Of a stretch of DNA of 64,000 bases, positions 59,101 through 64,000 are shown one piece after another. A program made the position numbers and the translations under genes. Source of the DNA: Phytoseiulus persimilis (taxonomy: Eukaryota > Arthropoda > Arachnida > Mesostigmata > Phytoseiidae); NCBI GenBank assembly GCA_037576195.1, contig CM075102.1, positions 27,586,745 to 27,650,744 of the forward strand, in the 5' to 3' direction. The notes beneath the pieces were generated by a model. It ran no database searches, had not been told where the DNA came from, and saw only the letters and a program-made list of their open reading frames with translations. How positions within the stretch are numbered: position 1 is the first letter of the stretch; every line of letters starts with the position of its first letter.

Positions 59101-60500
59101 AAACAGACACCGGCACGCAGGCTTCGCGCGCTCCCGCAGCCTTTCGCAGCGTCAGCCGAGGTGGGCCCATGCAAAAAAATAACGGATAATGGAGGGTTTG
59201 TCCGGAGATTTGAGTGAGCCACCGGTCCGGCGTGAGAAAAGATTCAGCGACGATAAGGGAGTCACGAGGCGAAGGGTTATAACACCGAAAATGCCATTTC
59301 TTAGCTCCTTTACTTGTAATTTAGGGAAATTCCCCGTGGGCCGTCAGACCCGTCCATGCGTTCACAGCGGCGGCTCCACGCTGAGAGTTTCTCGAGTGAA
59401 TTGAGACGAAATCCGCTTTTTATCTCTCGTGAGTGCTACCTACCCATGATACCTGAGGCCTTTTTATGGCGCGCTCAACGACTGGTTGCTCCCGAGGTCA
59501 ATTTTCCTCCGGTTCCTCGACGTGGGAAGTGTTTGTCAAAGCCCTGCGCCCCTCGACTGCGATATTGGGGCCCCGCGGAGGGAGGCAGAGGCGGAGCCGA
59601 GCATTGTCTCGTTCCGAGTGAGAGTTCGTCGAAGATTCGAGATCATCATCATCTATTCTGACGCCTGCCGCTGATAGCGGAATGTTCGCGTGGAGCCTGG
59701 TTAATGCGAACGGAGGCACGTTTTTCGAGCCTCGAAAACCGGGGAGCCATACTTTGCGAACCTCCTCACGTAAGCATGTGGACCACGTACTCGAGTTGGA
59801 AATTCCGCCGGGTTTAGCGGTGTTCCTTCCTCGTAGCTCTCAAAGTGACACAGCGGACGATGCTCCGGAACGAAGAGACACAAGCGACACCGTAGACACG
59901 CTCTTCGTTTCGGATTCAATCTCCCACAACGTTGTACAGCAGTGATCGATGGGCCCTTTCCCGAGGCATCACATTCATTCTCGGCTCCGAGTCTCATAGC
60001 CTCGGGACAGCACGTAGAAACGAACGGAGGAGGAGCGGTTTTTCAGTTGGTTCGCAAACAGAGAACCCCCTACTTTGTATCCTGGGATCGTAGTCTTAGA
60101 CTTAGCGAAGATACCCGAGGACAGTCTCTACAAGGTTTGGGACAGCTCGGAAAGAGCTAGTTAGCTGATCGCTCTGGAACCTAGGAGTTCAGCACGTAGC
60201 TTCTCTCTCTTCTATCATTCTCCTGGAGCGATGGAGGAAGAAAACCGAACCTTCGCTGCTAAATGAATTCTTCTTTCTCGCTAAATTCGTGCCGTCGAGC
60301 AGCGCGTAGACAATACAGGCTCGACGTTCGCCCTGTGTTCTGATGATTCTCTCACCCCTGGTCGGCCATTATGAAGCCCAACGACTCGCTCGGAGGGTTG
60401 GCGACGAAATCGAACGCCGAAGAAACCAAGCCGTGCTGCAGGAACGCCACTCGGTCGCCGGTCGTTGCATTGTTGATGCCGTGAGGAATCCTCTGGATCT
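53086..60500 (-). CDS. Acid (lysosomal/gastric-type) lipase, 5' incomplete
   Basis: Five exons read right to left: 60356-60500, 58678-58832, 54822-55290, 53301-53451 and 53086-53184. Every junction is GT-AG with matching phase, giving 338 residues to the TGA at 53086-53088. Human LIPA has 399, so about 55-60 N-terminal residues (signal peptide and the segment before IQRIPHG) are missing from this model. The family hydrolyses triacylglycerols and cholesteryl esters in the lysosome or gut lumen. Visible landmarks are the oxyanion region FLQHGL, the nucleophile elbow GHSQG (Ser codon 55259-55261), the acid residue in NDWLAD, the catalytic His in THLDF, and the family motifs YDVWLGNVRGNTYSKRH and SPAGTSVRN. 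All triad residues are present, so the gene looks functional. Arthropods usually carry several paralogues, so I give no symbol. It converges with HMBOX1. Confidence 0.95.
53216..53226 (+). repeat. G11 homopolymer in short lipase intron
   Basis: An uninterrupted run of 11 G, read as C on the lipase strand, just upstream of the last exon's acceptor. Confidence 0.9.
53301..53451 (-). CDS. Lipase exon with catalytic aspartate
   Basis: The acceptor is CTTCTTCCCGAAG, an AAG rather than CAG acceptor behind a pyrimidine stretch. The donor is CACGAG|GTGAGC. The exon encodes YGQPAPPEYDVKNIHDTPIA and then SANDWLADPADV, which contains the acid residue of the triad, and ends in phase 0. Confidence 0.93.
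53452..54821 (-). other. Lipase intron (1.4 kb)
   Basis: This intron lies between the serine and aspartate exons. The stretch 54200-54600 is strongly purine-rich on the plus strand, and a degenerate GCAA/CAGC-type run lies at 54055-54085. Nothing coding is recognised. Confidence 0.8.
54822..55290 (-). CDS. Lipase exon with catalytic serine
   Basis: Acceptor CCTTTGTGCAG and donor CGAAG|GTGAGA. The exon has 469 bp. It encodes LYYVGHSQGT with the nucleophilic serine, FAALGPVTNVTSV, paired cysteines in the cap region, and THSPAGTSVRNVNHFAQ-type family sequence (here SHSPAGTSVRN), ending RENKR. No stop or frameshift is seen. Confidence 0.96.
55821..55834 (+). repeat. G14 homopolymer
   Basis: An uninterrupted run of 14 G inside the large lipase intron. 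Confidence 0.9.
56322..56960 (-). mobile_element. 5'-truncated non-LTR retrotransposon (LINE) fragment
   Basis: The minus-strand frame ending at 56407 carries the characteristic C-terminus of arthropod LINE reverse-transcriptase ORFs: YDNSRGSRLLALARAGMLNT, then a CCHC cluster (CARCGAPETDKHVILEC, spacing C-x2-C-x7-H-x4-C) and a short Arg-rich end. After the TGA (56407-56409) a short 3' UTR with an ACATAT-GCAC-ATATGT stem-loop (56351-56366) leads into AATAAAATCAAATCAAATCAAG, a TCAAA-repeat tail (56322-56343). The polymerase domain is absent, so this is a dead 5'-truncated copy. Its left limit (toward 56960) is approximate. It lies in the largest lipase intron, in the same orientation as the gene. 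Confidence 0.85.
58458..58483 (+). repeat. GTCC/GTCG tetranucleotide run
   Basis: GTCC, GTCG and CGTC-type units in one 4-base register. Confidence 0.85.
58678..58832 (-). CDS. Lipase exon with YDVWLGNVRGN motif
   Basis: Acceptor CGTTCCAG and donor ACCG|GTAAGT. The exon has 155 bp. It encodes YDVWLGNVRGNTYSKRH, then FWEFTFDEFIEFDIPSMIDF and AKTG, all diagnostic of acid lipases. A 270-codon open frame on the opposite strand (58046-58858) is a shadow of this exon plus GC-rich flanks. Confidence 0.95.
58833..60355 (-). other. Lipase intron (1.5 kb)
   Basis: This intron lies between the oxyanion exon and the YDVWLGNVRGN exon. I see no repeat family and no nested gene. Short open frames on both strands lack recognisable domains. 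Confidence 0.8.
60356..60500 (-). CDS. Lipase exon with oxyanion-hole segment
   Basis: Acceptor TTCTTCCAG is preceded by a branch-like TTACTGAC. The donor is CAGGG|GTGAGA. The exon encodes IQRIPHG, an N-glycosylation sequon (NAT), FLQHGLVSSAFDFVANPP and SLGFIMADQG, the standard order of this family. The first codon is split (xAG), so at least one coding exon lies upstream. I scanned 60.5-64 kb on this strand for the expected DGY-containing exon and did not find it. Confidence 0.93.
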
Positions 60501-63500
60501 CTGGAAGAATTGCGAACACGTCAGTAATTGACCGTACCGTTAACATCAGGCTCCCCGATCCGATGAACAGAGTCAGCGGAAACCCGACGACCTCTCGGAG
60601 GTTTTTCGAAACATTCATTAGGCTTGTCGCTAATGGCCAAGCTCAGCTGGAGGTCAACTCGCTATTCCGATACAAACACTGAGCCGAGCTGGTGGGCGCC
60701 AGCCGCAACGGAAATCCGAATTCTTCACTCCTTGTAAGCCGGGCATCCCTTCCCTCAGACATTCTCTCCGAAGGAGCTCCACGCGGAGAAAAATCCCACT
60801 TTATGAATCACCCGGTTTGATGCGCGCAGACTCTCGGAAGGGCCGAGAGCCTACGAGAAACTCGAGAGGTTTCTTCAGAAGCGCCTGAGAGGTTGTGTGG
60901 TGGCTCGCGTCGGGTGTTGCTCCGCGTGAAGCTTCTCCCAGACCTAAGCCAGGTCGTTTCGAGTGGGCGATTTGCCGAGCAGCGGTGCGTTCCGTCCTCC
61001 GCGAGCCTCGTAATGTTTCCCTCGGTTCTGGAACACGCCGCGACGATCGACACGAGTGCGAAGCCGGCATGAGTGACGGAGGGAACCCGAGGAGGATGAG
61101 GCTCGTCCTAGGAGCCGGATTCGCTTTTTGCGTCGCCGCCCTTTTCGACGCTTCCCTTGATTCTCGAGGATACTTAGCGTCGCTCCCCGACTCTCGCCGA
61201 ACAGCTCCGTCGTGCGACCGACCGATATATTGTTCATCCTCGCAGCGACGGCCGCGGCGGTTAGAGTTGCGAGCGGAGGACGGTCCTGAAGAATCGACGA
61301 ACCCGGTTTCGTATTGCAGTCGGCGGAGGCAAACAGTTGGATGGACGGACGGACGGATGGGTTCGTTCCTAGTCGACCGTCCTGGCCGGCTCGATTGTTC
61401 CTCCGAGGGAAGTGTCGAATTGCTGCGTCCGCCGCCGCCGCCACTCCGATTGAAGAGGAAGAATCTCGGACGATGACGAACGGAAGGAAATAACGTGGTT
61501 GTTCGGATGGCTGCCTGCTCTGCCGAAGCCGGCTGTCAGAGTGGATGATGGAATGGCTGGGCCACTGACGATTGCCGTCATTGTTATGAAGAAGCGAGCG
61601 AGCAACTCCTCCGCCGGCGACTCGTGCGAGAATCCGGTGGCTACATGCAGCCGCGCAACCACGTCGCTCAACGGAAGGAGGCAATAAGCGGCTCACCAGA
61701 AACGTTGGACCCATCGCCGCTTCCGTTCGTTGGCGTCATCGTTCTCCACCAACCATCGATGAGTTTTATTGCCGCCCGTCGACGGAAAAACAAACTGCAA
61801 CGCTCCACGGCACAGTCCTCTGCCATCTTGCACAGAGCCGTGCACGCGGCAGATGGAGAATTCATGAGCAGTACTCAAACAACCCCCACGTTCTGGGAGT
61901 GAGACGCTGCTCGCTCCCTGGATTTCGCCCCATGTTATTCGAAGCTCCAGGAAATGACGTTCCTTGTCGCGGAACAAGCTAGCTGGCTTCTCACTGACTC
62001 GTCAGCTCGTTCGCTCGCTGCTGCTTCGGCCGTCGGCTCGCGGTTCCCAGAGGAGACATTTCGTCACAAAGCAATCAACTGCAGACTCGAAACTTCGGAG
62101 GAAATTGGCGTCCTGCTTTCAACAGGACCAGCTGCACTTCTACCAGAGTGCAACCGAGTTCGACGACGACCAAGGCGCTGAGGACAGCGAGCGCATCAAC
62201 AACAACAATGGTTTCAAGAGCGGCTGTCGAGCAAACGAGCTCTTGAAGCATTTTGATTGAGCGATACGTTAGCGCAGTATCCAGCTCGAGGCTCTGGCTC
62301 GACAATCGGGCTCCTCTGGCTCGCAATGGGATGGAAAATAAACTCTCAGATATCCGAAAATATTCCAGGAATGGGAAACTGCAAGAACCGCAAAATTTCT
62401 CTGTCTTGAAGCCTCGACGCCTCCCCTTCTCGCCTCCTTCGATTGCGTCCCTTGATTGAACCTGCAGTTGATCGAACCAGGAGCAGGCCATCCGCAAGGT
62501 CGAGCGGGAGCCCCAGGGCGAGATAATTGCGAATCGCTACCGCGGTGTCCGGTTAGACACGCACGCGCTGGATGGGAGGCTCCGACATTCCGAATCGCGA
62601 GATTCAAACTTGGAAGTGGCGTCCGATGGATCCCAAAGACAGAATCCAGGGAGCGATTCCCGAGGCAGAAATGGCCGACGAGCGTCTGCTTCGTGTCGTG
62701 AATACGAATGCGGCTCCAGACGCGAACGGCTCTTTTGTATGGCTGTCGTTTCTCGGCACATGAGCCTCATGGCCGTTGTCTGGCAAGCGCTTTCTGGGAC
62801 GGCCCACGATTAGAGCTCGGAACGAGGACTGTCATGGGCTCCGACGGGGTACGGGAACCAGGCGGTTCTTCCAGGACATGGAAGCTCGAAATCCGAGTGT
62901 CCACTACTGCTTTTTCCAAATGATGGAGCTGCCCGCGAGAAATGGGCTCTAGTTCAAGCCGACTTCCATCCCAGGTGGATATGAGACCTTTCCAGTTTCC
63001 ATTTCGGCTGGAATCGTGGAGCCCTGCTTCGACCGATCAGGTCGGCGAACGATCTCTGTCGGGCTCGTTAAATGCCGACACGTGTTGATCCGGGACGTTC
63101 ATCTTCCTCGATTAGGGAGATCGGGAGCCAAACGCACTGAACGAGACGGAAAATCAGATCCAGCTCGAATTGAATGACCCATGTTCTCTTTTGCTTCGCA
63201 GGAAAGAGCCGCACGAAGAACACGGGGAAGCGGCGGAGGCGGCGAGTCGGACAGGAGCTGGGGAAATGCCCGAGCCGAGATGAATAACGGAACAGCCGCA
63301 GTGTTTGGCGGTTGAATTTAATTACTCAACAGACCCGGTCAGTCAGAGAGCGAGCGACGGAGTGTTCTTAGTTTAACGAAGAGAGCTCGTCGGTCCGTTT
63401 GAAACAAGAACAGAGTTCCTGGGACGGGACTCGGAGCAACCACGACGCCTTGCAAGTATGTGCCTCCCCCGCTGATGCAGAATTGTCGGACCAATGACGC

Positions 63501-63750
63501 CGCAGCTCTTCGTTTTGCGTTTTGCCTCATTTTCCAAATCACACTTCGACCGTTGAGCCCATGCTCGCATGCTCGTCGTTACTCAAGCGCAATCCTCCCT
63601 TCCTCTCGCGAGCCAGACTGGAGTGAGGTCTTTGATACATTTGCCTCGTGCATATCGAAGGCAACACTCCGCAACTTTCCGCGAGAGCGCATAATGATCG
63701 CACGCCGATCCAACATCTAGGGAAATCCGGGATAAAGGATCGCACCCGCG
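60501..63750. other. No gene assigned (3.2 kb)
   Basis: This is where the next upstream lipase exon would be expected if introns were short, but it was not found. A GGAC/GGAT run is at 61339-61360. A plus-strand frame at 61964-62260 ends in an Asp/Gln/Asn-rich tail but has no ATG. A plus-strand frame from 61070 starts with a hydrophobic stretch (MRLVLGAGFAFCVAALF) but shows no family. Confidence 0.5.
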
Positions 63751-63780
63751 CCGTCCCCACCTCCCCGTCCCCACCTCCCC
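63751..63780 (+). repeat. 14-bp tandem repeat, two copies
   Basis: Two exact copies of CCGTCCCCACCTCC, then the start of a third. Confidence 0.9.
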
Positions 63781-63870
63781 GTGTCTGCGCAGTCGTGTTC
63801 TCAACCTGATGACGTCCCGATGTTCGCGTGCCCCGAAGAATTCGCCCTGATTCCGACCCGGGTCGGAACA

Positions 63871-64000
63871 GCGTAATTCCGGTTCCAAGCTTCTCCCTGA
63901 TCTCATCTGATCTGGATTCGGAGGCTCTCAAATTCATGCGGCAGAAGCCCAGTAGTCGTGAGGAGATCACTGGGATCCTGGAAACTTACTCCAAGGAATA
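63871..64000 (+). CDS. Possible partial exon at right border
   Basis: After an acceptor-like GGTCGGAACAG, a plus-strand frame reads VIPVPSFSLISSDLDSEALK, then FMRQKPSSREEITGILETYS, and stays open to the window edge. The composition (Ser/Glu/Leu helix-like) is plausible protein and the region lacks simple repeats. No family is recognised. Confidence 0.25.

Noticed and set aside
60944-61714. 256-codon minus-strand open frame starting MGPTFLVSR
   Set aside because: Low-complexity Arg/Ser/Ala content. A donor-like GTGAGC after the sixth codon is suggestive of a lipase first exon, but six residues cannot supply the missing N-terminus and no linking exon was found.
1-64000. CRISPR arrays, prokaryotic operons, phage or viral genes, toxin genes
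   Set aside because: None seen. The short repeats present are tandem microsatellites without spacers, and the gene structure is eukaryotic.

Overview
The window is animal nuclear DNA. Genes are split by short GT-AG introns. It has no bacterial operons, no rRNA, and no tRNA I could fold. Two genes are clear. HMBOX1 (the telomere-binding homeobox protein HOT1) and an acid lipase with this exon style, in DNA this GC-rich with interspersed LINE sequence and many simple repeats, fit an arthropod. A mesostigmatid (predatory) mite is my best guess, but that is inference from composition and gene content, not a species identification.

Layout. Positions 1-45.4 kb hold no gene I can name. This stretch is dense in degenerate tetranucleotide runs, trinucleotide runs, a CA and a GA microsatellite, a C15 run and a long pyrimidine tract. 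It also has long open frames on both strands that mostly look like by-products of GC-rich composition. A few segments with plausible splice sites are recorded at low confidence (983-1113 minus, 22.4-23.0 kb minus, 27.3-27.5 kb minus). Positions 45.44-47.89 kb (+) hold a near-complete HMBOX1 gene: six coding exons whose phases all agree, encoding about 521 residues, with possibly more coding sequence upstream of the first exon seen. Positions 47.9-53.0 kb are visibly more AT-rich and hold the convergent 3' ends of HMBOX1 and the lipase. Positions 53.09-60.50 kb (-) hold five exons of an AB-hydrolase acid lipase (lysosomal/gastric lipase family) with the full catalytic triad. The exon or exons for the signal peptide and N-terminus were not found and probably lie beyond 64 kb. 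Its largest intron carries a 5'-truncated non-LTR retrotransposon fragment (56.32-56.96 kb) on the same strand. Positions 60.5-64 kb are mostly unassigned. A possible partial exon (+) runs off the right edge.

The two genes are neighbours arranged tail to tail. Nothing suggests that they act in one pathway: one is a nuclear DNA-binding protein and the other a secreted or lysosomal lipid hydrolase. I found no evidence of a new multi-gene system. The most interesting points are a changed specificity residue in the HMBOX1 homeodomain, a terminal HMBOX1 intron whose retention or removal alters the C-terminus, a perfect 12-bp hairpin at 39.5 kb, and the widespread drifting tetranucleotide blocks.
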